A DNA stretch of 64,000 bases from Treponema sp. (GTDB taxonomy: Bacteria > Spirochaetota > Spirochaetia > Treponematales > Treponemataceae), in contig JAGBGX010000006.1 of assembly GCA_017935745.1 (NCBI GenBank), positions 186,001-250,000 of the forward strand, given 5' to 3'. The notes under the pieces were generated by a model. The model saw nothing but the letters and a program-made list of their open reading frames with translations. It did not search any database and was not told where the DNA came from. The position numbers were made by a program, and so were the translations under genes. Shown piece after piece: positions 52,599-60,880 of the stretch (the first letter of the stretch is position 1; each line of letters starts with the position of its first letter).

Positions 52599-53786
52599 GT
52601 GAATATAAAATCAAAGGAAGCAAACCTTGCGCTGATATGGTTTGGCGCCGGTGTTTCGGTTGCGGAAATTATCACGGGCACCTATTTTGCGCCGCTCGGA
52701 TTTGCAAGAGGAGCCGCCGCAATTCTGACTGGACATATCATCGGCTGCGCGCTTTTATTTCTTGCAGGATATATCGGTTCCGCCGCAAAAAAAAGCTCCA
52801 TGGAAACAACAAAATACAGCTTCGGAATTTTCGGAAGCAAATTTTTTGCGCTGCTGAATGTTCTTCAGCTTGCACTCTGGACAGGCATCATGATTTACGA
52901 CGGCGCGCTTTCTGTAAACGGAATATGCGCACGCGGCACACAGCTCTGGGCAGTTGCAATCGGCGTACTGATTCTGCTCTGGATTGCAGCCGGAGTCACA
53001 AGCATCAGCAGGCTTTCCGCCGCAGCACTGGCTGCCCTCTTCATTCTGACAGTCGTCCTGTGCAAGCTCATTTTTTTTGGAGGATCTGCTTCTGTCCTGA
53101 ATGATGAGGCACAGGACACGCTGAGCTTCGGAGCCGCAGTTGAGCTTGCTGCTGCAATGCCGCTTTCCTGGCTTCCGCTCATCAGCGACTACACGCGGGA
53201 AAGCAGCCGTCCGCTTGCGTCCTCGCTTGTCAGTTCTGCGGTTTACGGAATCACAAGCTGCTGGATGTATGTCATCGGCATGGGAGCCGCGCTCTTTACC
53301 GGCGAAACAGACATTTCGCTTATCATGCTCAAGTCAGGCCTTGGCTGGGCTGCACTCGCAATTGTTATACTTTCAACAGTTACAACAACATTCCTCGATG
53401 CATACTCAGCAGGAATTTCCTTTGAGACAATTGTTCCTTCAGCAAACGGAAAATGGATTGCAGCCGCCGTAACAGCAGCCGGCACACTAGGCGCGCTCTT
53501 TTTTCCGATGGACGATATAACAGGATTCTTATACTTGATCGGCTCGGTGTTCGCTCCGATGAGCGCAATTCTGATTGCGGACTTTTTTGTTGTAAAGACA
53601 GACTGCTCAGAAAAAAAATTCGTTCCGCTGAAAGCCGTGCTGTGGCTTACGGGATTCGTTCTCTACAGAATTTCACTGAGCTGGAATTTCATTCTGGGAA
53701 ACACGCTTCCTGTCATGGCAGCAGTGTTTGCAGCAGCAGTCATTGCCGGAAAGCTGGCTTGTCCGCGTCAGCGCACAAAAGCATAA
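52599..53786 (+). CDS. cytX: Hydroxymethylpyrimidine transporter CytX
   Basis: A 395-aa NCS1-family permease with about 12 membrane helices. W-F-G-A-G-V-S-V-A-E-I and T-G-T-Y-F-A-P-L-G near the start, P-L-S-W-L-P-L-I-S-D-Y-T-R near 205 and T-T-F-L-D-A-Y-S-A-G near 270 match CytX, the putative HMP importer linked to thi genes. No thiC is present, so the operon depends on imported HMP. A GTG start at 52599 is proposed, with GGAGAG 8-13 nt upstream. ATG 52584 inside thiD is an alternative. Confidence 0.88.
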   Translation: MNIKSKEANLALIWFGAGVSVAEIITGTYFAPLGFARGAAAILTGHIIGCALLFLAGYIGSAAKKSSMETTKYSFGIFGSKFFALLNVLQLALWTGIMIYDGALSVNGICARGTQLWAVAIGVLILLWIAAGVTSISRLSAAALAALFILTVVLCKLIFFGGSASVLNDEAQDTLSFGAAVELAAAMPLSWLPLISDYTRESSRPLASSLVSSAVYGITSCWMYVIGMGAALFTGETDISLIMLKSGLGWAALAIVILSTVTTTFLDAYSAGISFETIVPSANGKWIAAAVTAAGTLGALFFPMDDITGFLYLIGSVFAPMSAILIADFFVVKTDCSEKKFVPLKAVLWLTGFVLYRISLSWNFILGNTLPVMAAVFAAAVIAGKLACPRQRTKA

Positions 53787-53820
53787 AGCCAGAGACAGCC
53801 GCTAGCTCCGGCAACAGCAG

Positions 53821-54657
53821 CTATTCCTGCATCCCGTCCTGAGCGCAGGAACTGTCTGCTATTTCAGCACTTTCATTCTGGCTGAATGCATGGTCAAGGA
53901 ATTTATATGCATTTGTAAGAGTCTGCTGATAATACGGAATAACCCACAGCAGTCCGATTCCCAGCGTTATATATGACAGCAGATACCATCCGATAAAGCT
54001 CAGCTCCAGGAGAAACAGCCTTCCCTTGCTGCCTTTTGTAAGCTGAACGCTTCTGGTCATGGAATCAATGACGCCGATTTTATCATTGTCAGCAACGATA
54101 AAAAACATCTGCGAATAAGCCAGGCTGCTTCGGATAACAACAGCAAACAGCGTTATATACACAGCGGCGGCCGCAAGCCCCACGAAAGCATAATTCCCTG
54201 TTGCATAAGAAACCACGCCCAGAATTGCAATCACAATTCCTCCGGGAACAAGGACTGCCATTTCCCAAACTATAATCAAAAAGGCATGCCAAAGGTATGT
54301 GCGGATTGCGCGCCCGAACTGCGCAAAGCCGGCTGTATAATCCGTGAATTTCAGTTTTTCAGTTGTGCTGAACAGCTTGAGATGAAATTTGACGAGGGCA
54401 AAACCGACAACAGGAACAAGCAAAACAACGGCAATTATCATAATCATAATCCGTGCAAACATTCCCACGTATGCCATGCCGGAAAGCTCCGCTCCGCGCG
54501 CTATGGAAAAAATACTGCCCCACGGATACAGCCCCAGACAGACTGCATATATAAGCGCTCCAGAAACAAAAGAAACAAGAACCGGCATGCCCCATCTGCC
54601 CTTCAGCTGCTGCAAGGCAGTTTTCTTGCAATGACGGATATCAAGCTGTGACTGCAT
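53821..54657 (-). CDS. DUF975-like integral membrane protein
   Basis: A 278-aa membrane protein with about five or six helices. The amphipathic start (R-H-C-K-K-T-A-L-Q-Q-L-K-G-R-W-G) before the first helix and S-M-T-R-S-V-Q-L-T-K-G-S-K-G-R near 205 before the last helices are typical of the DUF975 family. Function unknown. AGGAG before the ATG, and promoter TTGATA-17-TATCAT upstream. Convergent with cytX (34 bp). Confidence 0.78.
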   Translation of the reverse strand: MQSQLDIRHCKKTALQQLKGRWGMPVLVSFVSGALIYAVCLGLYPWGSIFSIARGAELSGMAYVGMFARIMIMIIAVVLLVPVVGFALVKFHLKLFSTTEKLKFTDYTAGFAQFGRAIRTYLWHAFLIIVWEMAVLVPGGIVIAILGVVSYATGNYAFVGLAAAAVYITLFAVVIRSSLAYSQMFFIVADNDKIGVIDSMTRSVQLTKGSKGRLFLLELSFIGWYLLSYITLGIGLLWVIPYYQQTLTNAYKFLDHAFSQNESAEIADSSCAQDGMQE

Positions 54658-54699
54658 AAAATGCTCCTATAATTATGGATAAGTAAAAACTACTGATAT

Positions 54700-54728
54700 A
54701 TGATATAAAAATACAGAAAATGTATCAA
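54700..54728 (-). promoter_or_regulatory. Promoter of DUF975-like gene
   Basis: TTGATA (54723-54728), 17-bp spacer, TATCAT (54700-54705) on the minus strand. The -35 abuts repeat copy D. Confidence 0.65.
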
Positions 54729-54798
54729 GGTTTAAAATCATCCGCTGAAATGGCGCGGCTTATTTTAACTGACAGCTTGCGCTGAAAACTGTCTTATT
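54729..54798 (-). repeat. Dispersed multi-hairpin repeat, copy D
   Basis: On the minus strand: AATAAG, GACAGTTT/AAGCTGTC (8 bp with one G-T pair), AGTTAAAATAAGCCGC, loop, GCGGATGATTTTAAACC. It is in a 307-bp divergent gap between DUF975-like and ilvC. The 5' extension differs from A and C. Rest of the gap: the ilvC promoter; no gene. Confidence 0.78.
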
Positions 54799-54896
54799 GA
54801 CGTATGCGCGGGGCAGACACTTCCTCGCGCACGAATTGCACGCCCCGAAAGCTGACGCAGCGCGCTCTATACATCTGCAAAATTTTTCTATTTCAC

Positions 54897-54925
54897 TTTA
54901 CGCAACGCACTCGGAAAGGTATACT
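54897..54925 (+). promoter_or_regulatory. Promoter of ilvC
   Basis: TTTACG (54897-54902), 17-bp spacer, TATACT (54920-54925). Leader of about 33 nt with AGAGGTG. Confidence 0.7.
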
Positions 54926-54964
54926 GTTGTAAGAAAAACGAATACTGATTTTTAGAGGTGAATC

Positions 54965-56443
54965 ATGGGAGCCAACTACTTCAATTCAATTCCGTGGCGC
55001 GAGGCCAGGATGCAGCTCGGGCACTGCCGCTCGATGGCAAAGGAGGAATTCGCGGACGGCGTGAAGGCGCTCAAGGGCAAGAAGATTGTCATCGTGGGCT
55101 GCGGCGCGCAAGGACTGAACCAGGGAATGTGCCTGCGGGACAGCGGGCTTGACGTGAGCTACGCGCTGCGCGAGTCGGCGATTGCGGAAAAGCGGCAGTC
55201 GTGGAAGAACGCGACGGAGAACGGCTTCAAAGTCGGCACGTATGACGAGATGATTCCGACCGCTGACTTGGTGGGAAACCTCACGCCTGACAAGCAGCAC
55301 ACGCCGGTCATCACGGAAGTCATGGCGAAGATGAAGCAGGGGGCTGCGCTCTGGTACAGCCACGGCTTCAACATGATTGAAGAAGGAATGCAGATCCGCA
55401 AGGACATCACGGTCATCATGTGCGCGCCGAAAGGCCCCGGCACGGAAGTCTGGCACGAATTCCAGCGCGGGTTCGGCGTTCCCGATTTGATCGCCGTCCA
55501 CCCGGACAACGACCCGGAAGGCAAGGGCTGGGCGTATGCGAAGGCGCTCGCAGTCGGCATGGGCGGAAGCAAGGCGGGCGTCCTCGAGTCATCGTTCGTG
55601 GCGGAAGTCAAGTCCGACCTGATGGGCGAGCAGACAATCCTCTGCGGAATGCTCCAGACGGGAACAATCCTCTGCTACGACAAGATGGTCGAAGGCGGCA
55701 TCGCGCCTGAGTACGCGGTGAAATTCCTCATGCACGGCTGGAACGTCGTTTCCGAGGCGCTCAAGTGGGGCGGCATCACGAACATGATGGACCGCCTCTC
55801 GAATCCGGCGAAAATCCGCGCGAACGAGCTTTCAAAGGAAATCAAAAAAATCTGCACGCCGCTCTACCGCAAGCACATGGACGACATCATCAGCGGAAAA
55901 TTCTCAAGCACGATGATGAAGGACTGGGCGAACAAGGACCACGACCTCCTGACATGGCGCGAGGAGACCGGGAAGCTCGCGTTCGAGACGATGGCGGAAT
56001 CCTCCGAGGAAATCACAGAGCAGGAATATTTCGACAAGGGAATCCTGCTTGTGGCGATGATCAAGGCGGGCTGCGAGCTTGCGTTCGAGACGATGGTAGA
56101 CGCCGGAATCAAGGAAGAAAGCGCCTACTACGAGTCGCTGCACGAAGTTCCGCTCATCGCGAACCTGATCGACCGCAAGAAGCTCTATGAGATGAACCGC
56201 GTCATCTCCGACACCGCCGAGTACGGCTGCTACCTGTTTGCAAACGCCGCGGTGCCGCTGCTGCGCGGCTTCATGAAGACGGTTTCAACCGCCGACATCG
56301 GAGCCGGCCCCGCGCAGAAGGACTGCGCCGTTCCCAACGGACAGCTTGTCGCCGTGAACGCCGAAATCCGCAACCACCCGATCGAGGTTGTCGGACGGAA
56401 GCTGCGCGCCTACATGACCGCGATGAAGCCGGTCGTCGAGTAA
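54965..56443 (+). CDS. ilvC: Ketol-acid reductoisomerase, class II
   Basis: A 492-aa long-form (E. coli-like) enzyme of isoleucine/valine synthesis, Mg and NADPH dependent. The N-terminal Rossmann motif [13 protein letters not shown] near 34-46, then [13 protein letters not shown] and S-H-G-F-N-M-I-E. The knotted domain contains [13 protein letters not shown] near 220 and S-D-T-A-E-Y-G near 415. Codon use is strikingly G+C-rich compared with its flanks (for example GCG, AAG, CTC). No other ilv gene is in the window. AGAGGTG supports the start. Confidence 0.96.
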   Translation: MGANYFNSIPWREARMQLGHCRSMAKEEFADGVKALKGKKIVIVGCGAQGLNQGMCLRDSGLDVSYALRESAIAEKRQSWKNATENGFKVGTYDEMIPTADLVGNLTPDKQHTPVITEVMAKMKQGAALWYSHGFNMIEEGMQIRKDITVIMCAPKGPGTEVWHEFQRGFGVPDLIAVHPDNDPEGKGWAYAKALAVGMGGSKAGVLESSFVAEVKSDLMGEQTILCGMLQTGTILCYDKMVEGGIAPEYAVKFLMHGWNVVSEALKWGGITNMMDRLSNPAKIRANELSKEIKKICTPLYRKHMDDIISGKFSSTMMKDWANKDHDLLTWREETGKLAFETMAESSEEITEQEYFDKGILLVAMIKAGCELAFETMVDAGIKEESAYYESLHEVPLIANLIDRKKLYEMNRVISDTAEYGCYLFANAAVPLLRGFMKTVSTADIGAGPAQKDCAVPNGQLVAVNAEIRNHPIEVVGRKLRAYMTAMKPVVE

Positions 56444-56483
56444 GCGCCTGGCACGGAACATTCTCCGTTCCGGCAAAATCCGA

Positions 56484-56512
56484 TTGACACAGCAAAGAGG
56501 TTTCTTTATAAT
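56484..56512 (+). promoter_or_regulatory. Consensus promoter of small membrane protein gene
   Basis: A perfect TTGACA (56484-56489), 17-bp spacer and perfect TATAAT (56507-56512): the strongest-looking promoter in the window. Expected start about 56519, inside an inverted repeat. Confidence 0.85.
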
Positions 56513-56513
56513 T

Positions 56514-56555
56514 TATATTCCATGGATTGTTTTTCAGTTCATGGAATATATTTTT
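56514..56555. promoter_or_regulatory. 11-bp inverted repeat over the start of transcription, then T5
   Basis: TATATTCCATG (56514-56524) and CATGGAATATA (56540-56550) are perfect inverted repeats with a 15-bp spacer, followed by T5. The left arm covers the likely start site, so a dimeric repressor site is plausible. Alternatively the RNA folds into a terminator-like hairpin. Confidence 0.6.
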
Positions 56556-56598
56556 ACAACACTATGCCTGTGTGCCAGGTAAAATCAGGAGTATCTCT

Positions 56599-56850
56599 AT
56601 GGAAGTATCAGAAGGTTTAAAGAACGGAATGAAAGTCGGTGAAGAACTGAAGTCACTGAGCTTTGCCCTGAAAATTGTCCTTGTTATCTGGGGCGATGTT
56701 TACGGAATTATCCGCCGCGTTACAAGCGGAAAAGTTGTTCCTGTCATCATTGCCATCGTGCAGTTTTTCACAGGAAACCTCTTCGGACTCATCTGGCTTG
56801 TTGACCTGATCATGATGATTACAAAGAAGGAAATTCCTCTTGCTGAATAA
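56599..56850 (+). CDS. Small membrane protein, unknown function
   Basis: An 83-aa protein with two hydrophobic segments (about 23-41 and 52-75) and a charged N-terminus (E-V-S-E-G-L-K-N-G-M-K). No known domain. TCAGGAG 8 nt before ATG 56599 fixes the start; the frame is open 24 codons upstream. It has the window's best promoter, so it may be abundant. Function unknown. Confidence 0.75.
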   Translation: MEVSEGLKNGMKVGEELKSLSFALKIVLVIWGDVYGIIRRVTSGKVVPVIIAIVQFFTGNLFGLIWLVDLIMMITKKEIPLAE

Positions 56851-56909
56851 ATAAAGCGAACTTTCTGCGGGCGGCTTTCCGTCTGCGGAAGTTCCGTATT
56901 CCTGCGCGA

Positions 56910-57692
56910 ATGCCTGTTATTTCATTTCCTGAAATTGTTCCAGACGGACTCTTTTTTGCATTTCTAGAAAACGATATCCTGCTGAAAAACGGAAGCCTCA
57001 TTTCAAAGGCTGAATTTGAATTCCTTGTCAGGCAGAAAGCCGCGTCAGACTGGTATTCGGAGCCGAACCTGTTTTATGCCGCGCTCAGCATTTCCAGCGG
57101 CAGCACAGCTCCTTCCGGCTGTTCATTCATTCCTGTCCGCCAGTTTTTTCATCTTCACCCAGACACTGCCCATCTGGCAGCCAGAGCCTTGAGCCTTTTA
57201 AAGCAGCGCAGGGACTTTTTATTCTGCCCGTCATGCAAAAGCCGGCTTACTGACGACAAGACTGAATCCGCAAAACGATGTCCCGGCTGCGACGCGCTGT
57301 TTTTTCCGCGCATAGAGCCTGCAACAATCACGCTTGTTTCCCGCAAGGACGAAATTCTGCTTGTAAAGAACAAGAATTCCGCCTACAAAAAATTCGCCTG
57401 CGTCTCAGGATTTGTAGAGCAGGGAGAGTCGCTGGAACAGTGCGTTGCCAGAGAAATCAAGGAAGAGACAAACCTTTCAGTTTCAGGCATAACATACCGC
57501 GGAAGCCAGAGCTGGCCGTTTCCCAATCAGCTGATGGTTGCCTTCACCGCCGAATATGAAAGCGGCGAGCTTGCAATTCAGGAATCAGAAATCCTCGAAG
57601 CCGCATGGTTTAAAAGAAACGCGCTTCCTCCCGCATCAGAGCTTCCGCCGCCCGGCTCAGTCGCCTACAATCTGATTAACGGTCTGTTCTAA
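56910..57692 (+). CDS. nudC: NAD+ pyrophosphatase / RNA deNADding Nudix enzyme
   Basis: A 260-aa NudC-like Nudix hydrolase. The zinc ribbon is C-P-S-C ... C-P-G-C (about 110-130). The Nudix box is G-F-V-E-Q-G-E-S-L-E ... R-E-I-K-E-E-T-N (about 165-188), and S-Q-S-W-P-F-P-N-Q-L-M is the NudC signature. It cleaves NAD(H) and removes NAD caps from RNA in other bacteria. No clear Shine-Dalgarno precedes 56910; the start is the first in-frame ATG. It ends within the terminator hairpin at 57684. Confidence 0.88.
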   Translation: MPVISFPEIVPDGLFFAFLENDILLKNGSLISKAEFEFLVRQKAASDWYSEPNLFYAALSISSGSTAPSGCSFIPVRQFFHLHPDTAHLAARALSLLKQRRDFLFCPSCKSRLTDDKTESAKRCPGCDALFFPRIEPATITLVSRKDEILLVKNKNSAYKKFACVSGFVEQGESLEQCVAREIKEETNLSVSGITYRGSQSWPFPNQLMVAFTAEYESGELAIQESEILEAAWFKRNALPPASELPPPGSVAYNLINGLF

Positions 57693-57720
57693 GTTTCGCA
57701 GAACAGGTATCTTTTATATT
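57684..57720 (+). terminator. Terminator overlapping nudC stop codon
   Basis: CTGTTCT (57684-57690) pairs with AGAACAG (57700-57706) over a 9-nt loop, followed by CTTTTATATTTTT. The left arm includes the start of the stop codon. Confidence 0.6.
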
Positions 57721-57734
57721 TTTCTGGAGCATAT

Positions 57735-59246
57735 ATGGCAGAAAGAACTTTAATGAAATTACAGAACGGAAGCGATGTCCGCGGAGTCGCTCTTGACGGC
57801 GTTGAAGGAGAGCCGGTCACGCTCACTGAAGAAGCAGCAAACGTAATCGCCAAGGCCTTTGCGCTGTGGCTCTCACAGAAGACTGCAAAGCCGCTGCCGG
57901 ATTTAAAGATCGGAATCGGGCGGGATGCCAGAGTCACCGGCGAAGCGCTCGCACGCGCGGCTGCCAGCGGAATTGCTTCTGTCCGTGCACAGGCGGCGGA
58001 CTGCGGACTCGCTACAACGCCCGCACTGTTCATGTCAACTGTTTTTGATGAGACGAAGTTCGACGGCGCGCTCATGGTCACCGCAAGCCATCTTCCCTTC
58101 AACAGAAACGGCATGAAATTCTTTACGGCTGAAGGCGGACTTGAGCATGATGAAATCACCGCGCTTCTTGAAGCAGCACAAAAGCAGGAGCCTGGGCAGA
58201 CAGACACTCCGTACCGCTTTTCCTGCGATCTGATTTCACTGTACGCATCATATTTAAAGCAGGCAATCTGCCGCGAGCTTGGCTCCCGTGAAGAAAACAG
58301 GCCGCTTTCCGGGCTGAAGATTATTGTTGACGCAGGAAACGGAGACGCCGGATTCTTCACTGAAAAAATTCTTGAGCCGCTCGGAGCCGACACAAGCGGA
58401 AGCCTGTACCTTGAGCCGGACGGAATGTTTCCCAATCATATCCCGAACCCCGAAAACAGGCAGGCAATGCAGGCGATTCAAAAAGCGACTGTAGACAGCG
58501 GCGCAGATCTCGGACTCATTTTCGACACCGATGTTGACAGAATGAGCGCCGTATTCCATACAGGAGCCGAAGTCAGCCGCGATGCAATCATTGCCCTTGT
58601 TGCCGCAATTCTTGCGCCCGCTTATCCAGGAAGCACAATTGTAACTGATTCTGTTACAAGCGACAGGCTCACATACTTTCTGGAGCAGAAGCTCGGCCTT
58701 GTGCATCTGCGCTACATGCGCGGATATAAAAATGTCATTGACAAGTGCCGCGAGCTGAATGCAGGCGGAACCGTTTCTCCGCTTGCAATGGAAACTTCGG
58801 GACACGGCGCGCTAAAGGACAATTACTACCTTGATGACGGAGCGTTTCTCGCAGTCAAGCTGATTGCCGCGCTCGCAAAAGCTGCCCGGGAGCACAAAAA
58901 CATCGAAAGCCTCATCGCGCAGCTTCCCCCGGCGGGAGCAGAGGCAGAATTCAGGCTGAAAATTACGGCGGAACAGTTCAGGGAGTACGGAACGGACGTC
59001 CTTGAATCATTTAAAGAACGGGCCAAAAAGAAAGGCTTTACGCTTCCTGAAAGCTTTGAGGGAGTGAGAATTTCCTTCCGTGAAAAAGGCACAGAAGGCT
59101 GGCTTCTCCTGCGTCTTTCGCTGCACGATCCTGTAATGCCGCTCAACGTTGAAGGGAAAACACCAGAAGACAGGGATGCCATCGTTCTGGCTGCAAAGGA
59201 ACTTCTGAAAGGATTCAGCCAGCTGGACACAAGCAGTCTCGGCTGA
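57735..59246 (+). CDS. Phosphomannomutase/phosphoglucomutase
   Basis: A 503-aa alpha-D-phosphohexomutase. The catalytic phosphoserine loop is V-T-A-S-H-L-P-F-N-R near residues 115-124, the Mg loop is I-F-D-T-D-V-D-R near 260 and the sugar-binding loop E-T-S-G-H-G-A-L-K near 355. The C-terminal domain carries the phosphate-binding R-x-S region. It interconverts hexose 1- and 6-phosphates for glycan or glycogen use. TGGAGC before the ATG. Downstream argC converges 45 bp away. Confidence 0.88.
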   Translation: MAERTLMKLQNGSDVRGVALDGVEGEPVTLTEEAANVIAKAFALWLSQKTAKPLPDLKIGIGRDARVTGEALARAAASGIASVRAQAADCGLATTPALFMSTVFDETKFDGALMVTASHLPFNRNGMKFFTAEGGLEHDEITALLEAAQKQEPGQTDTPYRFSCDLISLYASYLKQAICRELGSREENRPLSGLKIIVDAGNGDAGFFTEKILEPLGADTSGSLYLEPDGMFPNHIPNPENRQAMQAIQKATVDSGADLGLIFDTDVDRMSAVFHTGAEVSRDAIIALVAAILAPAYPGSTIVTDSVTSDRLTYFLEQKLGLVHLRYMRGYKNVIDKCRELNAGGTVSPLAMETSGHGALKDNYYLDDGAFLAVKLIAALAKAAREHKNIESLIAQLPPAGAEAEFRLKITAEQFREYGTDVLESFKERAKKKGFTLPESFEGVRISFREKGTEGWLLLRLSLHDPVMPLNVEGKTPEDRDAIVLAAKELLKGFSQLDTSSLG

Positions 59247-59291
59247 ACGGCTCAAGGGCCGCACAGCTGAATTTTTTGCAGCAGAAGACGG

Positions 59292-60359
59292 TCAGAACGC
59301 CGGCGGAACAAAGCTGATTCCGCTGCGCTCATCAAGACCGAACATCAGGTTCATGTTCTGCACGGCCTGGCCTGAAGCGCCTTTTATCATATTATCGAGG
59401 CAGCTGATAATTTCCAGCGTCTTTCCGCCGTTGACAACATACACCTGAATATCGCAGAAGTTGCTGTAGCGCACAGTGCGTGTTGTCGCGCAGACTCCTT
59501 CCGGCAGAACCCGGACAAACGGCTCGTCCCTGTAGGCTTCCCGGTATATTTCCCGGAGCTGCTCAGCTGAATTTCCGATGCGACGCGCTCCGTCCTCTGT
59601 AAGCTGCGCATAGACCGTGGAAAGAATGCCGCGGCTCTGGGGAACAAGATGAGGCGTGAAGATGACGGATGCCTTCTTTTTTGCAATCAGGGAGCAGTTC
59701 CGCTCTATTTCACTTTGATGCCGGTGCTTTCCGACTGCATACGCACTGAACGATTCTCCGCATTCGCAGAACTGGTTTGTCATTGTTGCATTCCTGCCGG
59801 CGCCGGTAACTCCGCTTTTGCTGTCTACAATCAGAGAATCCGTTTTCACCAGATTTTCCCGCAGAACAGGCAGAAGGGCAAGCGTGGCGCTTGTCACATA
59901 GCAGCCCGGATTCCCAATCACACGTGCCGTCCGTATAGCATCGCGGTTCAGCTCAGGCAGACCGTAAACGCTTTCGGCATGAATCTCAGGAAATTCCCAA
60001 CGCTTCTTGTACCATTCGGCAAACGTATCCTCATCAGTTCCGTAGCGGAAGTCCGCGCTCAAGTCAATAATTTTTTTTCCGTTCCTTATGCACCAGTCAG
60101 CATGCTGCTCTGCAATCCCGTGCGGAAGCGCAGTAAAGACAACGTCCGCCTTTTTCCGCGCCTCTTCGGCAGGCAGAAGCATTCCGTCGCACTTGGAGGA
60201 AAGCTGATTGAAAAAATTCTGATAGACGCTTTCAATCCGCTGCCCTTCAAACGAAACGGAGCTGCAGTATATCTTTTCAACTTCAGGATGATGCAACAGA
60301 ATTCTAAAAAGCTCAGCCCCGGCATATCCCGTGGCTCCGATAATTCCAGCCTGTATCAT
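59292..60359 (-). CDS. argC: N-acetyl-gamma-glutamyl-phosphate reductase
   Basis: A 355-aa NADPH-dependent enzyme of arginine synthesis. I-I-G-A-T-G-Y-A-G-A-E-L near 5-16 is the Rossmann loop, S-S-V-S-F-E-G near 37. The catalytic Cys is in V-I-G-N-P-G-C-Y-V-T, with G-V-T-G-A-G and T-P-H-L-V-P-Q-S following. An ATG four codons upstream overlaps the GGGAG ribosome site, so 60359 is used. No other arg genes are nearby except argS. Confidence 0.94.
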   Translation of the reverse strand: MIQAGIIGATGYAGAELFRILLHHPEVEKIYCSSVSFEGQRIESVYQNFFNQLSSKCDGMLLPAEEARKKADVVFTALPHGIAEQHADWCIRNGKKIIDLSADFRYGTDEDTFAEWYKKRWEFPEIHAESVYGLPELNRDAIRTARVIGNPGCYVTSATLALLPVLRENLVKTDSLIVDSKSGVTGAGRNATMTNQFCECGESFSAYAVGKHRHQSEIERNCSLIAKKKASVIFTPHLVPQSRGILSTVYAQLTEDGARRIGNSAEQLREIYREAYRDEPFVRVLPEGVCATTRTVRYSNFCDIQVYVVNGGKTLEIISCLDNMIKGASGQAVQNMNLMFGLDERSGISFVPPAF

Positions 60360-60407
60360 ATCAGCTCCCATACGATGTAACTTTTTCTGCGGCCCGTTTT
60401 TTACTCA

Positions 60408-60436
60408 TTGAGCATCGCCTGCTGGAATGATATACT
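60408..60436 (+). promoter_or_regulatory. Leaderless-type promoter of TPR lipoprotein gene
   Basis: TTGAGC (60408-60413), 17-bp spacer, TATACT (60431-60436), 6 nt, ATG at 60443. Confidence 0.7.
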
Positions 60437-60442
60437 CAAGGA

Positions 60443-60853
60443 ATGAAAGATTCAATATTTATGAAGAACTTTATGACAGTTTTTGCATCAGCCATTGTCA
60501 TTTCCGTGCTTATTTCGTGCGCGTCAGCCCCGGTTCAGGTTGCAGATGACGCTTCAAGCCTTGAAATAATCCAGATGGCCCAGACCGCCTTTGACAACGG
60601 AAAGTCAAAAGCCGCCTTGCAGTATTACGACATTCTGATTAAGCGCTACGGAATGAACACCGCGATTTATCTGGAAGGAACGTATGAAACCGCCCATATC
60701 TATGTGCGGCAAAAAAAATACAGCAAGGCCGAGCCGCTTCTGCGCGAAGTCCTGGAAATCTACAACTCAAGCCAGCCGGGACAGTTTCCGGGCGCATACA
60801 GGAAGCTTGCCCAGAAGGATCTTGAAAAAATCGAGGCGAAAAAGGCAGAGTGA
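60443..60853 (+). CDS. Small TPR-like lipoprotein
   Basis: A 136-aa lipoprotein; lipobox L-I-S-C (Cys26), then A-S-A-P. The mature part has TPR-like helices: Q-M-A-Q-T-A-F-D-N-G-K-S-K-A-A-L-Q-Y-Y near 50-68 and K-K-Y-S-K-A-E-P-L-L near 93-102. A scaffold or lipoprotein-complex role is possible. The -10 lies 6 nt before ATG 60443, so a second in-frame ATG at 60461 is less likely. Convergent with the VWA gene. Confidence 0.75.
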   Translation: MKDSIFMKNFMTVFASAIVISVLISCASAPVQVADDASSLEIIQMAQTAFDNGKSKAALQYYDILIKRYGMNTAIYLEGTYETAHIYVRQKKYSKAEPLLREVLEIYNSSQPGQFPGAYRKLAQKDLEKIEAKKAE

Positions 60854-60880
60854 GCTGCCCGGCACAGCGGACGGACGCAG

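Noticed and set aside
56514-56555. Attenuator terminator controlling ilvC-type amino-acid operon
   Set aside because: It lies after ilvC, has no leader peptide rich in branched-chain amino acids, and its left arm overlaps the predicted transcription start.
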